From NCBI RefSeq assembly GCF_003369915.1, contig NW_022881603.1, positions 28,145,522 to 28,209,521 on the forward strand: a DNA stretch of 64,000 bases. The letters run 5' to 3'. This stretch comes from Drosophila miranda (lineage: Eukaryota; Arthropoda; Insecta; Diptera; Drosophilidae). This document shows, piece by piece, positions 33,801 through 46,168 of the stretch (position 1 is its first letter; every line of letters starts with the position of its first letter). The translations under genes and the position numbers were made by a program. The notes under the pieces are model-generated. The model saw nothing but the letters and a program-made list of their open reading frames with translations. It searched no databases and was not told the DNA's origin.

Positions 33801-34630
33801 TTAGATCTAAGCGAAAACACCTCCTTGTGGTAATAGATGCATTCACTAAGTTTGTCAAATTGTTCCCGGTTAATAGTACCAGCACGCGGGAAGCGAAGGA
33901 TGCCTTAAGTAAATATTTTGATTTCTATAGTCGCCCTACTAGGATAATATCAGATCGTGGGACCTGTTTCACCTCGTTAGAGTTCTCTAGTTTTCTGCAG
34001 GAGATAGGGGTAGAGCACATTAAGGTAGCTACAGGTGCACCGCAGGCAAATGGCCAAGTGGAGCGGGTGAATCGTGTTCTTACTCCTATGTTAGGAAAAC
34101 TGTCAGAGCCCCTTGAGCAAGCCGATTGGTATAGGTTGCTGAGCAAGGTAGAGCACGCCATTAATAACTCCGTTAACAGCAGTACGAAAAGGACACCTAG
34201 CACATTGTTATTTGGAATACCCCAGAAAGGACCCGTTGTAGATGAATTAACCTAATACCTAGAGGAGAAGTTAGCGTCAGAACTTAGAGAGTTGGAAACT
34301 ATAAGAGAAATAGCAAGTGAGAACATACGGCTGTCGCAGAAAAGAAATGAGAAGATGTATGCCCATAAACATAGAGCCCCATTAAAGTATGAACCTGGTG
34401 ACTATGTAGCAGTCCGGCATGTGGACACAACACCGGGGATCAATAAGAAGTTCGCACCAAAGTATCGAGGACCGTACAGGATCAATAGAGTATTGGATAA
34501 TGATCGTTATGAGGTTGTCGACATTGAGGACTGTCAGTTGACGCAAATGCCATTCCGAAGTATACTAGAACCAGCAAGGCTTAAACCCTGGGTAGAGTGT
34601 AAGGATAAAACCATGGTCTCATGTTGTTAA
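30846..34630 (+). pseudogene. gypsy copy 1 pol (PR-RT-RH-IN)
   Basis: Protease active-site DTGS starts at 30891. Reverse transcriptase carries LRMCVDYRGLNKR and the catalytic YMDD at about 32040. RNase H carries TDASSYGYGA near 32485 and ends with HRPGASMAHVDALSR. This frame stops at 33246-33248 after a Glu/Arg/Ser-rich linker. Integrase continues in the -1 frame from about 33250: HHCC zinc-binding region (HEKLGHLAAEKC...CIPC), catalytic Asp in HVDHLGPL, Asp in IISDRGTCF and Glu in GQVERVNR. A GAA to TAA change at 34253-34255 interrupts integrase (copy 4 has Glu). The C-terminal chromo-like region ends at 34630. Confidence 0.88.
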
Positions 34631-34736
34631 TCGATGAAATAGTATGTTAAGTAAGACAACACCGAATAAGAAATGTTTAACCAACTGTATGCCTTAGTGT
34701 GTAGATCGTGGGCGATCTGTAGTCAGGTTGCCCGAA

Positions 34737-34938
34737 TGTAAGATATGAATATTAGTTTATAAGATTTTAATATTAGTTTAAGATTTACTCATCGATAGTA
34801 TTATAAGAAATACCAATGTACTCGATATATCGATACTTGTCGAGGACAAGGACAGATCAGGTGCCAACACACATTCATACGAATACGACGATCAAGAAAG
34901 AAGAACATATAATAAAACCGTGCTATTAAAAGTTTACA
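34737..34938 (+). repeat. gypsy copy 1, 3' LTR
   Basis: 202 bp with the same ends as the 5' LTR. It differs from the 5' LTR mainly at the central palindrome, where the two LTRs retain different arms, so the hairpin region has rearranged since insertion. Confidence 0.85.
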
Positions 34939-34989
34939 AAAGGAATTAGGTTTTACTGTATTGTAGCTGAGGGAATGGCAGAGGCTTAC

Positions 34990-35376
34990 CTTCAATGTTT
35001 TATCCCAGTTCGGCCCCTTTACCATGTGACATGTTTTTACTGGCCCATCGTGAGCCGCCACTTGCATTACTTGATCCGATCCCAAGTCCCAGAGCTTTAC
35101 TTGCTTATCGCAGGACGCCATAAACACTTTCGTACCATCGTCAGACCAGCACACATCGAGCACTGGTCCGCCCATTGATTTTATCGATTTTGGCACTGTT
35201 GCTCCATTCTGTTCCACCTCCCAACAACGTACGCTGCTGTCCCAGCTGCCGGCAATCAGGAAGTTTTTGGAAGGCAATGTGCTTGGGCTGAACTCCAATG
35301 CCGAAACAGAGTCGTCGGGCGGCGATGCCACCTCGAAATCGTTCATGCGATTCGATGATTGTGTGGCCCCAAACAT
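34990..35376 (-). pseudogene. Rae1: Rae1 exon 1, unit 1, with 24-bp deletion
   Basis: First Rae1 exon (start at 35376, [16 protein letters not shown]) ending at the consensus donor GTAAGC (34989-34984). An in-frame 24-bp deletion relative to unit 2 removes eight residues (YKCLMTGS) of a WD repeat next to WDKTLK. It is separated from exon 2 by the gypsy insertion. Confidence 0.88.
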
Positions 35377-37184
35377 GATTTTATTCTTTAAATGTCGGAA
35401 AATTGTTAAGTTTTTGTTGTTGTCGTCGCGAATGTTGTATTGTGTATTGCTTAAAGATGAGAGCAGATTAGAGATGCTAAATATATATCAATACATCGAT
35501 AATATATATGTGGGTAATATTTTTTAGACTGGCGAAATTATTATTGTGTGGATTTTTTGTATCATCTATTATCAATTGGGAGATAGTTTACGATATTTTT
35601 GTGCTGTTTCACGTCGCGAGATAAGATGTGCCGACTTTTATTTCTACTCATCGATGCACAGGGTAGCTGCACAAACTTATCGGTATTTTTGTGCGATAAG
35701 CGGAACCTATCGGCGTTTTATTTTTTTGATTGGCATGAAAAAAAATCATGGTTTTCAGTCATAAAATCATCTAGATACAGTAGTATACAGTAGAGGAACC
35801 TGCCTCTGGTGAATTGGTGAATTCAAATGAAAGTAGTTTGCAAAATGTTAACATCAATGAGACGGTATACCAACATTCTCACTCCTACCTAAAACCTGTT
35901 GCAGATAACACTCTTGTATAGAGTGCCAATCATTTTCCTTGGAAAATAAATATCAGGAATGCTCTTCTGAGTAAAATAAGACACAGGCATTCCGCGCATA
36001 GCGGATCCAATCGATTGGCAGGACTGTCCCGATCACGAAAAGACATGTCAGACAGATCGGCCATACAGAAATAGACATGTACCTTGATTATTTGCAAAAG
36101 CAAAAGTTCAGTTCGGTATATCTCGACAAAATGGTGAAGGACCTACTTAATGGTGCCAGTTTTTTCCCAATTTAATGATGTAATGGGGTTTGATTTATTT
36201 AGAAATTATGGCAAATCACAGGTCGTGCTGCGAATACCCTATTTTATTTACAGTCACGTCACACCAGCTATATGGCTGGTAAATATAGCCAGATCGAGTG
36301 TAAATCGTTTCTTTATAAAAGTGCAACTGAGGACTCGTGCTTTACAGCTGCCTCTGTTCACCTGCTTTTGTTTATATCGCCGAGTATTACTGTATCGAAT
36401 GATGAAGCCATATATGAAAGTGGTTTAAGTTACTTTTGTATTGCATCATCCCTCAGTAGAGGAAGGGCTGCATCATCTTAACGAAACTCGAAGAATACGT
36501 TTAATTCTGCACCACTGTTAAATATTTTAGGGATGTTCTTGGACGATTCTAAAAAGAGTTCTAAATCACTAAAAAGAATCCCACTTAAAAGCGAATGATA
36601 TAAACGCTTTATCTTTATATACTGAGGCATCGTATCCTGTTTATACCGCCTAGTACCAGTAGATAAGCCCGAAATGAAATGATGTTGTCAGTGCGGAAGT
36701 TAGGTCCGATGGGTAGATCTGGTACGTTGGGAACCCCATATTTGTTAGTAGACTTTAAATATAGTATAACAAAAAAAGTTCAGTGCATATTATACCGCAT
36801 ACCTGTCCACACATTAAAAATGTAAATACAGTTTTTCGGGTACTACATTTTGTTGCTTTGTATTCAGCTGTCACCTGTGTAAAAAAAAATCCCCCAGAAT
36901 TGATATTCGGCACTCAATTTGCAAGGGCAATTTCAGTAAAAGCGAAATTTATTTATTTAACCAGTATATTGTTAAAATCGTATACCTTTTTACACGGGGT
37001 GCTTTTTCCAGTGACAAAGAAAATAGGTCATTGAGATTAAGAGCGGGGGATTGCTTGAAAACCACAAACCACAAATCCTCGCATCGCAGTGAGTAAGATA
37101 TTAATTCTAAGAAGTTATGAATGGGAATAAGACAACTGAGTATAACAGAGTAAGAGCAATGCCCCCGCCGAAGAACTCAAAATA
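35377..37184. other. duplicated flank upstream of Rae1, unit 1, no gene recognised
   Basis: About 1.8 kb present almost identically in unit 2 (41332-43135). The first 350 bp hold the Rae1 5' UTR and promoter, with several CGATA/ATCGAT motifs. The rest has short frames without domains. It ends with AAGAACTCAAAATACTC, fused to a DINE-1 copy. It may include debris of the next ancestral gene. Confidence 0.45.
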
Positions 37185-38250
37185 CTCAAAATGAGTATTG
37201 GGGTATATTAGATTTGTGGTAAAAGTGGATGTGTGTAACGTCCAGAAGGAATCGTTTCCGACCCCATAAAGTATATATATTCTTGATCAGCATCAATAGC
37301 CGAGTCGATTGAGCCATGTCTGTCTGTCCGTCCCCTTCAGCGCCTAGTGCTCAAAGACTATATGAGCGAGAGCAACGATGTTTTGGATCCAGACTTCTGT
37401 GATATGTCACTGCTACAAGAATATTTCAAAACTTTGCCCCGCCCACTTCCGCCCACACAAATGGCGAAAATCTGTGGCATCCACAATTTCGACGATACGA
37501 GAAAACTAAAAACGCAGAATCGTAGAAGATGACTATATCTTCTAGAGTGCAAAATCTCAACCAGATCGTATAATTATTATAGCCAGAATCAAGAAAACAA
37601 TTTCATTCTTTCTCGCTCTGTCTCTCTCTAACACACAGGTTTCATGGTCGGTTTTGCCAATTGCAAAATATGAGTTCAAGGATCTCAGAACCTATAAGAG
37701 CCAGAGCAACCAAATTCCACACTCCTGTGATATCGGACTTTGACCATTTTGTGTCAAAATTTCGCCACACCCCCTTCCGCCCCCGCAATGGACGAAAATC
37801 TGGGGCATACACAAATCTCAGAGACTATTAAGGCTAGAGTAACCAAATTTGATCCAAACACTCCTTTAAGATGTCACTATAAAACGTATATCTCAAAATT
37901 TCGCTCCACCCTCTTTCGCCCCCACAAAGGACGAAAATCTGTTGCATCCACAATATTGCAGATTCGAGAAAACTAAAAACGCAGAATCATAGATAATGAC
38001 CATATCTATCAGATTGCTGAATCTGGATCAGATCAGATCATTTTTATAGCCAAAAGGAACAAATCAATATGCACTGGCTACGCAGCGCCCGACGTCACGC
38101 TCAGACTGATTTTCTGTCTCTCTCGCACGCACTCTTTGTCGTGTCGTTCAATATTAGCGGCGTCTGCCGGAGGAGAGCCATACTGACTTAGTATCGGGTA
38201 TAACTGTAGAGTTGCGGTGTCCGCTGCAACTCACAACGTTCCCCCTCGTT
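37185..38250 (+). mobile_element. DINE-1/Helentron at junction of units 1 and 2
   Basis: Near full length, but the first few bases (ACCCG) are lost, leaving AATACTCAAAATGAGT. The CCGT tract is short. It ends CCCCTCGTT, followed by a T-rich stretch and the Ip6k exon fragment. Left and right junctions are the same as for the copy at 43136-44206. Confidence 0.88.
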
Positions 38251-38282
38251 TTTTTTATATTCATATTTTAGTTTATTTACAG

Positions 38283-38472
38283 ACGACTCGCAGTGCTTTG
38301 TGGACGTTCGCCTCATTGACTTTGCTCACACAGCGTTTGTGCCACGCAATGGCAGCATGCTACCCACTCCGCCCGTGGCCCCCTTCACCATGGACCCGAC
38401 GGCGGCTTTCTCACCGGCCTGGACAGCCTTAATCGACTGCTCAACGAGATACTGGCAGAGGACAGGATCTAG
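38283..38472 (+). pseudogene. Ip6k: Ip6k last-exon fragment, unit 2
   Basis: Duplicate of the last 187 bp of Ip6k coding sequence, beginning abruptly at ACGACTCGCAGTGC (equivalent to 26278). The IDF motif ([11 protein letters not shown]) is kept. A 1-bp loss in the run after PPVAP shifts the frame, replacing VHHGPDGG with [11 protein letters not shown]. The 3' UTR follows. The preceding sequence TTTATTTACAG resembles a splice acceptor. Confidence 0.85.
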
Positions 38473-39755
38473 ACAGAGTTCGGTGAAAAGAAGTGAAAAG
38501 AAACAGGGAGTGGAAACTAGAGCGGAGAAAGGAACACAAGTTAAAAGTACAATTTAATTTCAAAATACCTAAATTGTTGTAGCAACATGTGTTAAATTAT
38601 GAAACTCGAAATGTGATTCAAAAGAAACCTATTTAACCAGATATAGCCCCCCAAAATGAATGGAACCTCTTTTAACCTTTAACCAAGCATAACCTTAAGA
38701 GCAGAGCAGAGATTGGAACAGATTTGGTCCCCCTTGATTTTTCAAAGCATTTGCCAGCAAAGAACGCAACACACTACAAAAATGAAAAAAAAAAACCATA
38801 AAAAACGCTTCAAAAGTAGATGAAATGTTTATAGATTGATAGTTTAATTGAATGTTCGTGCTTTCTGCATTTCCAGATCAGAATTAAGCTTAAAAGTGTT
38901 CGATGGAACTGAATATGATTTAACCGTTTGTGAGAATTCTTTATGAATATACACCTATATATGTATTGTATTTTAAGAGTGATTAAGGGGCATGCGGATC
39001 ATGCGTTTTTGTAACTAGCTTTTACAATACAATGCAAAATGACAAACCAACAAGAGTGTAAGGAACAGTATTTCGTTATACGAGAATGTATCTATTGTAT
39101 GCTTTCAACTGATTTCCAATTTCCAATGGTAGTGACAGTGTTTTAAAGTAAAGTGATCTATTAAAATAACCACAAACACAATATATAAGTTAATTAAAAG
39201 AATCGCTATTAATATATAAATCCTGCAAATATTACTATTACTTATTGTGTAACTAGAGAATTAAATGAAATATAATTCATGTATATTTTCACTTAAGCAC
39301 GTTTACAAATTACAAATGTTCTACGGATTTACGTTTAAATAATAAAGAAATATTCGAAAAATTAAATCTAGCGAACGCTTTTTTCAAATATCGATAGACG
39401 TTATCTTCAGCACAATCTTTTTGTAATTTTTTAGCCCCTTTAAGCGATATATCGATAAGTCAGCTGGGAAACCCTATCGTCCCATTGATCATCTCTAGAC
39501 AACTGTGTGTACTTTATTAATTTTATTTTTCTGATATTTTCTCCGAAATTCACATAAACAAGGGGGTTATTACAGTTAAAGTTGAATTTGGAGCTTATTG
39601 TGCTTAATTCCTATTCATTTTATTTTGCCCAGTAAGCCGAAGAACTTTCAAAACATAAACATTCTTATGTAATTGTTCAGGGATAGGTTAAACTTTCAAA
39701 TTACACGAAGAATCTAATTGATTTGGTTTAAATTCCAGCAAAGGCACAGCAAACA
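38473..39755 (+). other. unit 2 copy of Ip6k 3' UTR and ND-B12 promoter
   Basis: Near-identical to 26468-27747, including the poly(A) signal and both TATCGATA motifs. No extra features. Confidence 0.7.
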
Positions 39756-40138
39756 ATTGGTTTTCCTCACGGAGAACCCTACAAGGTGCCACATCCATCG
39801 ATCTACAAGGTGGAAAACGTGCCACAGCTGGTGGAAGTGAAAGAAGCTCTGGGTCGCCAGGGATTGAGTGATCCATGGCTGAGGTAATTGCATTCAATTG
39901 CGATGTATTTACTGTCCTATTTGATATTAATTGTTTGGATTCTTTTAGGAATGAAGCCTGGCGCTACGAGAAGAAGGCCTTCGGCACCCACAGATCTCGT
40001 CTGAACGCCTTTCTCTTCCGCGGTCTCGGCGTTGGCTTTTGCGCCTTTCTTGCGACCATCGCCGTCGAGTACGGTTTGGGCACTGGCAAGGGCCAGGGCG
40101 GCCATGGGCACGGTCACGACGACAAAGGCCACCATTAG
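39756..40138 (+). pseudogene. ND-B12: ND-B12 unit 2, start codon lost
   Basis: Exons at 39756-39883 and 39949-40138. The ATG is changed to ATT and the next residues are altered (GGACAT to TTTCCT), leaving no nearby in-frame start. The rest is open, with correct splice sites and the complete His-rich tail GQGGHGHGHDDKGHH before TAG at 40136-40138. It therefore shows the ancestral C-terminus that units 1 and 3 have lost. Confidence 0.85.
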
Positions 40139-40227
40139 TGAAATTAAATAAACATGTGTTACGCTCTGAATTAATTTTATTCGCAGTTCATACTGTTGAT
40201 TAACTCCAAACTAAAACAAGCCTCCAA

Positions 40228-41331
40228 TCAATTGATCCTTGGCTTTAATTCATCGTAGCACGAGCGCAAGAAAATTTGTGTCTTCTTTCCTGGATTGAAG
40301 TACTCATGGCCCTTTGACCAATCGTATCCAACCGCGTAAGCGAATATTTGGCCATTCGAATTAAATCCGCACTTGGTTATAGACTGATCCATGGCATCGC
40401 TAGACTTGAGCTTAGTACGGGCGTCCTTATCCCAGAAGCTGAATGTGCCATCAGAGCCGACTGTGACCAGAGTGCCATGCACCGGATGGAATGCTATGTC
40501 GTTTACGGCGTAAATGTCCTGGAAGCCAGAGGTGCTTGTGGAGCGATGACACTTGAACGTGAAGTTATCTTTGGGATTAGCCGGATTCACGTATTGGATG
40601 GCCACGCGACCCTCAATACTGCCCAAAGCGTATCCAGTGGGCTCTTTTTTCTTATCCCTAAAAATCGATATGGTGCGATGCTGATATTTCAATGGACTCT
40701 CCTGCCGCTTGTACTCGCTAGGAGTGTTCTGCAACGAGTATATGATTAGGCCCCGCGATGCAGTGCCCACAACGGCCATGGGATACTCCACATCCGCACA
40801 ATAGCAGCGTTCAGGTAAGTTAATTGCCATCATTGGGTTGGGCGATCGGGTATCCCAAAACTATTTAACAAAGGAATTAGGTTTTACTGTATTGGAGCTG
40901 AGGGAATGGCAGAGGCTTACCTTCAATGTTTTATCCCAGGATCCTGTCATCAGACACTTGTAGTTCGGCCCCTTTACCATGTGACATGTTTTTACTGGCC
41001 CATCGTGAGCCGCCACTTGCATTACTTGATCCGATCCCAAGTCCCAGAGCTTTACTTGCTTATCGCAGGACGCCATAAACACTTTCGTACCATCGTCAGA
41101 CCAGCACACATCGAGCACTGGTCCGCCCATTGATTTTATCGATTTTGGCACTGTTGCTCCATTCTGTTCCACCTCCCAACAACGTACGCTGCTGTCCCAG
41201 CTGCCGGCAATCAGGAAGTTTTTGGAAGGCAATGTGCTTGGGCTGAACTCCAATGCCGAAACAGAGTCGTCGGGCGGCGATGCCACCTCGAAATCGTTCA
41301 TGCGATTCGATGATTGTGTGGCCCCAAACAT
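40228..41331 (-). CDS. Rae1: Rae1, unit 2, complete
   Basis: Two exons, 41331-40921 and 40860-40228, across a 60-bp intron with GTAAGC donor and TTAAATAG acceptor, encode 347 aa, the normal Rae1 length. Rae1 is a seven-bladed WD propeller that binds Nup98 (GLEBS motif) at the nuclear pore, helps mRNA export and spindle assembly, and in flies is reported to be needed for male meiosis. Visible blades include [38 protein letters not shown] and [13 protein letters not shown]. The C-terminus is ELKPRIN. It is the only Rae1 copy here without a stop, deletion or insertion, and the best candidate for an active gene. I recall D. melanogaster CG9862. Confidence 0.94.
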
Positions 41332-43135
41332 GATTTTATTCTTTAAATGTCGGAAAATTGTTAAGTTTTTGTTGTTGTCGTCGCGAATGTTGTATTGTGT
41401 ATTGCTTAAAGATGAGAGCAGATTAGAGATGCTAAATATATATCAATACATCGATAATATATATGTGGGTAATATTTTTTAGACTGGCGAAATTATTATT
41501 GTGTGGATTTTTTGTATCATCTATTATCAATTGGGAGATAGTTTACGATATTTTTGTGCTGTTTCACGTCGCGAGATAAGATGTGCCGACTTTTATTTCT
41601 ACTCATCGATGCACAGGGTAGCTGCACAAACTTATCGGTATTTTTGTGCGATAAGCGGAACCTATCGGCGTTTTATTTTTTTGATTGGCATGAAAAAAAA
41701 TCATGGTTTTCAGTCATAAAATCATCTAGATACAGTAGTATACAGTAGAGGAACCTGCCTCTGGTGAATTGGTGAATTCAAATGAAAGTAGTTTGCAAAA
41801 TGTTAACATCAATGAGACGGTATACCAACATTCTCACTCCTACCTAAAACCTGTTGCAGATAACACTCTTGTATAGAGTGCCAATCATTTTCCTTGGAAA
41901 ATAAATATCAGGAATGCTCTTCTGAGTAAAATAAGACACAGGCATTCCGCGCATAGCGGATCCAATCGATTGGCAGGACTGTCCCGATCACGAAAAGACA
42001 TGTCAGACAGATCGGCCATACAGAAATAGACATGTACCTTAATTATTTGCAAAACCAAAAGTTCAGTTCGGTATATCTCGACAAAATGGTGAAGGACCTA
42101 CTTAATGGTGCCAGTTTTTGCCCAATTTAATGATGTAATGGGGTTTGATTTATTTAGAAATTATGGCAAATCACAGGTCGTGCTGCGAATACCCTATTTT
42201 ATTTACAGTCACGTCACACCAGCTATATGGCTGGTAAATATAGCCAGATCGAGTGTAAATCGTTTCTTTATAAAAGTGCAACTGAGGACTCGTGCTTTAA
42301 AGCTGCCCTTGTTCACCTGCTTTTGTTTATATCGCCGAGTATTACTGTATCGAATGATGAAGCCATATATGAAAGTGGTTTAAGTTACTTTTGTATTGCA
42401 TCATCCCTCAGTAGAGGAAGGGCTGCATCATCTTAACGAAACTCGAAGAATACGTTTAATTCTGCACCACTGTTAAATATTTTAGGGATGTTCTTGGACG
42501 ATTCTAAAAAGAGTTCTAAATCACTAAAAAGAATCCCACTTAAAAGCGAATGATATAAACGCTTTATCTTTATATACTGAGGCATCGTATCCTGTTTATA
42601 CCTCCTAGTACCAGTAGATAAGCCCGGAATGAAATGATGTTGTCAGTGCGGAAGTTAGGTCCGATGGGTAGATCTGGTACGTTGGGAACCCCATATTTGT
42701 TAGTAGACTTTAAATATAGTATAACAAAAAAAGTTCAGTGCAGGTACCGCATACCTGTCCACACATTAAAAATGTAAATACAGTTTTTCGGGTACTACAT
42801 TTTGTTGCTTTGTATTCAGCTGTCACCTGTGTAAAAAAAAATCCCCCAGAATTGATATTCGGCACTCAATTTGCAAGGGCAATTTCAGTAAAAGCGAAAT
42901 TTATTTATTTAACCAGTATATTGATAAAATCGTATACCTTTTTACACGGGGTGCTTTTTCCAGTGACAAAGAAAATAGGTCATTGAGATTAAGAGCGGGG
43001 GATTGCTTGAAAACCACAAACCACAAAACCTCGCATCGCAGTGAGTAAGATATTAATTCTAAGAAGTTATGAATGGGAATAAGACAACTGAGTATAACAG
43101 AGTAAGAGCAATGCCCCCGCCGAAGAACTCAAAAT
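41332..43135. other. duplicated flank upstream of Rae1, unit 2
   Basis: Near-identical to 35377-37184 with only scattered substitutions and small indels (for example near 42741). It carries the Rae1 promoter region and unidentified sequence, and ends in the same DINE-1 junction. Confidence 0.5.
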
Positions 43136-44206
43136 ACTCAAAATGAGTATTGGGGTATATTAGATTTGTGGTAAAAGTGGATGTGTGTAACGTCCAGAAG
43201 GAATCGTTTCCGACCCCATAAAGTATATATATTCTTGATCAGCATCAATAGCCGAGTCGATTGAGCCATGTCTGTCTGTCCGTCTGTCCGTCCCCTTTAG
43301 CGCCTAGTGCTCAAAGACTATAAGAGCGAGAGAAAGGTGTTTTGGATCCAGACTTCTGTGATATGTCACTGCTACAAGAATATTACAAAACTTTGCCCCG
43401 CCCACTTCCGCCCCCACAAAGGGCGAAAATCTGTGGCATCCACAATTTCGACGATACGAGAAAACTAAAAACGTAGAATCGTAGAAGATGACTATATCTT
43501 CTAGAGTGCAATCTCAACCAGATCGTATAATTATTATAGCCAGAATCAAGAAAACAATTTCATTCTTTCTCGCTCTGTCTCTCTCTAACACACAGGTTTC
43601 ATGGTCGGTTTTGCCAATTGCAAAATATGAGTTCAAGGATCTCAGAACCTATAAGAGCCAGAGCAACCAAATTCCACACTCCTGTGATATCGGACTTTGA
43701 CCATTTTGTGTCAAAATTTCGCCACACCCCATTCCCCCCCCGCAAAGGACGAAAATCTGAGGCATCCACAAATCTCAGAGACTATTAAGGCTAGAGTAAC
43801 CAAATTTGATCCACACACTCCTTTAAGATGTCACTATAAAACGTATATCTCAAAATTTCGCTCCACCCTCTTCCGCCCCCACAAAGGACGAAAATCTGTT
43901 GCATCCACAATATTGCAGATTCGAGAAAACTAAAAACGCAGAATCATAGATAAGGACCATATCTATCAGATTGCTGAATCTGGATCAGATCAGATCATTT
44001 TTATAGCCAAAAGGAACAAATCAATTTGCACTGGCTACGCAGCGCCCGACGTCACGCTCAGACTGATTTTCTGTCTCTCTCGCACGCACTCTTTGTCGTG
44101 TCGTTCAATATTAGCGGCGTCTGCCGGAGGAGAGCCATACTGACTTAGTATCGGGTATAACTGTAGAGTTGCGGTGTCTGCTACAACTCACAACGTTCCC
44201 CCTCGT
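43136..44206 (+). mobile_element. DINE-1/Helentron at junction of units 2 and 3
   Basis: Same left-end loss (AATACTCAAAATGAGT) and same right junction as 37185-38250, so the two are copies of one insertion carried by the amplified unit. Small internal indels distinguish them. Confidence 0.88.
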
Positions 44207-44239
44207 TTTTTTTATATTCATATTTTAGTTTATTTACAG

Positions 44240-44429
44240 ACGACTCGCAGTGCTTTGTGGACGTTCGCCTCATTGACTTTGCTCACACAGCGTTTGTGCC
44301 ACGCAATGGCAGCATGCTACCCACTCCGCCCGTGGCCCCCTTCACCATGGACCCGACGGCGGCTTTCTCACCGGCCTGGACAGCCTTAATCGACTGCTCA
44401 ACGAGATACTGGCAGAGGACAGGATCTAG
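44240..44429 (+). pseudogene. Ip6k: Ip6k last-exon fragment, unit 3
   Basis: Same start point and same 1-bp frameshift after PPVAP as unit 2, with stop equivalent TAG at 44427-44429. Followed by the copied 3' UTR and ND-B12 promoter (44430-45706). Confidence 0.85.
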
Positions 44430-45706
44430 ACAGAGTTCGGTGAAAAGAAGTGAAAAGAAACAGGGAGTGGAAACTAGAGCGGAGAAAGGAACACAAGTTA
44501 AAAGTACAATTTAATTTCAAAATACCTAAATTGTTGTAGCAACATGTGTTAAATTATGAAACTCGAAATGTGATTCAAAAGAAACCTATTTAACCAGATA
44601 TAGCCCCCCAAAATGAATGGAACCTCTTTTAACCTTTAACCAAGCATAACCTTAAGAGCAGAGCAGAGATTGGAACAGATTTGGTCCCCCTTGATTTTTC
44701 AAAGCATTTGCCAGCAAAGAACGCAACACACTACAAAAATGAAAAAAAAAAAACCATAAAAAACGCTTCAAAAGTAGATGAAATGTTTATAGATTGATAG
44801 ATTAATTGAATGTTCGTGCTTTCTGCATTTCCAGATCAGAATTAAGCTTAAAAGTGTTCGATGGAACTGAATATGATTTAACCGTTTGTGAGAATTCTTT
44901 ATGAATATACACCTATATATGTATTGTATTTTAAGAGTGATTAAGGGGCATGCGGATCATGCGTTTTTGTAACTAGCTTTTACAATACAATGCAAAATGA
45001 CAAACCAACAAGAGTGTAAGGAACAGTATTTCGTTATACGAGAATGTATCTATTGTATGCTTTAAACTGATTTCCAATGGTAGTGACAGTGTTTTAAAGT
45101 AAAGTGATCTATTAAAATAACCACAAACACAATATATAAGTTAATTAAAAGAATCGCTATTAATATATAAATCCTGCAAATATTACTATTACTTATTGGG
45201 TAACTAGAGAATTAAATGAAATATAATTCATGTATATTTTCACTTAAGCACGTTTACAAATTACAAATGTTCTACGGATTTACGTTTAAATAATAAAGAA
45301 ATATTCGAAAAATTAAATCTAGCGAACGCTTTTTTCAAATATCGATAGACGTTATCTTCAGCACAATCTTTTTGTAATTTTTTAGCCCCTTTAAGCGATA
45401 TATCGATAAGTCAGCTGGGAAACCCTATCGTCACATTGATCATCTCTAGACAACTGTGTGTACTTTATTAATTTTATTTTTCTGATATTTTCTCCGAAAT
45501 TCACATAAACAAGGGTGCTATTACAGTTAAAGTTGAATTTAGAGCCTATTGTGCTTAATTCCTATTCATTTTATTTTGCCCAGTAAGCCGAAGAACTTTC
45601 AAAACATAAACATTCTTATGTAATTGTTCAGGGATAGGTTAAACTTGCAAATTACACGAAGAATCTAATTGATTTGGTTTAAATTCCAGCAAAGGCACAG
45701 CAAACA
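44430..45706 (+). other. unit 3 copy of Ip6k 3' UTR and ND-B12 promoter
   Basis: Near-identical to 26468-27747 with both TATCGATA motifs retained. A 7-bp repeat unit in TTTCCAATTTCCAATGG is reduced relative to unit 1 (near 45072), a deletion shared with unit 4. Confidence 0.65.
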
Positions 45707-46092
45707 ATGGGTGGACATCACGGAGAACCCTACAAGGTGCCACATCCATCGATCTACAAGGTGGAAAACGTGCCACAGCTGGTGGAAGTGAAAGAAGCTC
45801 TGGGTCGCCAGGGATTGAGTGATCCATGGCTGAGGTAATTGCATTCAATTGCGATGTATTTGCTGTCCTATTTGATATTAATTGTTTGGATTCTTTTAGG
45901 AATGAAGCCTGGCGCTACGAGAAGAAGGCCTTCGGCACCCACAGATCTCGTCTGAACGCCTTTCTCTTCCGCGGTCTCGGCGTTGGCTTTTGCGCCTTTC
46001 TTGCGACCATCGCCGTCGAGTATGGTTTGGGCATTGGCATGGCCATGGGCACGGTCACGACGACAAAGGCCACCATTAGTGAAATTAAATAA
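45707..46092 (+). CDS. ND-B12: ND-B12 unit 3, frameshifted C-terminus
   Basis: Exons 45707-45834 and 45900-46092, ATG and splice sites intact. It carries the same net 10-bp loss as unit 1, so the protein ends MAMGTVTTTKATISEIK rather than the His-rich tail. The predicted protein is the same 106-aa product as unit 1. Confidence 0.83.
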
Positions 46093-46168
46093 ACATGTGT
46101 TACGCTCTGAATTAATTTTATTCGCAGTTCATACTGTCGATTAACTCCAAACTAAAACAAGCCTCCAA

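Larger units (their letters stand above)
28856..34938 (+). mobile_element. Ty3/gypsy LTR retrotransposon, copy 1
   Basis: Complete element with TGT...ACA LTRs (28856-29039 and 34737-34938) and a 4-bp target duplication AAAG (28852-28855 and 34939-34942). The empty site is preserved in unit 2 near 40870. Internal order is gag, protease, RT, RNase H, integrase, the Ty3/gypsy order; no env frame follows integrase. It sits in the Rae1 intron in the opposite orientation to the gene. A jockey-clade fragment is nested at 29271-29732. Gag has a frameshift in the zinc knuckle and integrase has one nonsense codon, so this copy is inactive. Confidence 0.92.

Noticed and set aside
36150-36428. 92-aa frame conserved in units 1 and 2
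   Set aside because: Conservation is due to recent duplication; a second overlapping frame is equally open, and neither has protein-like features.
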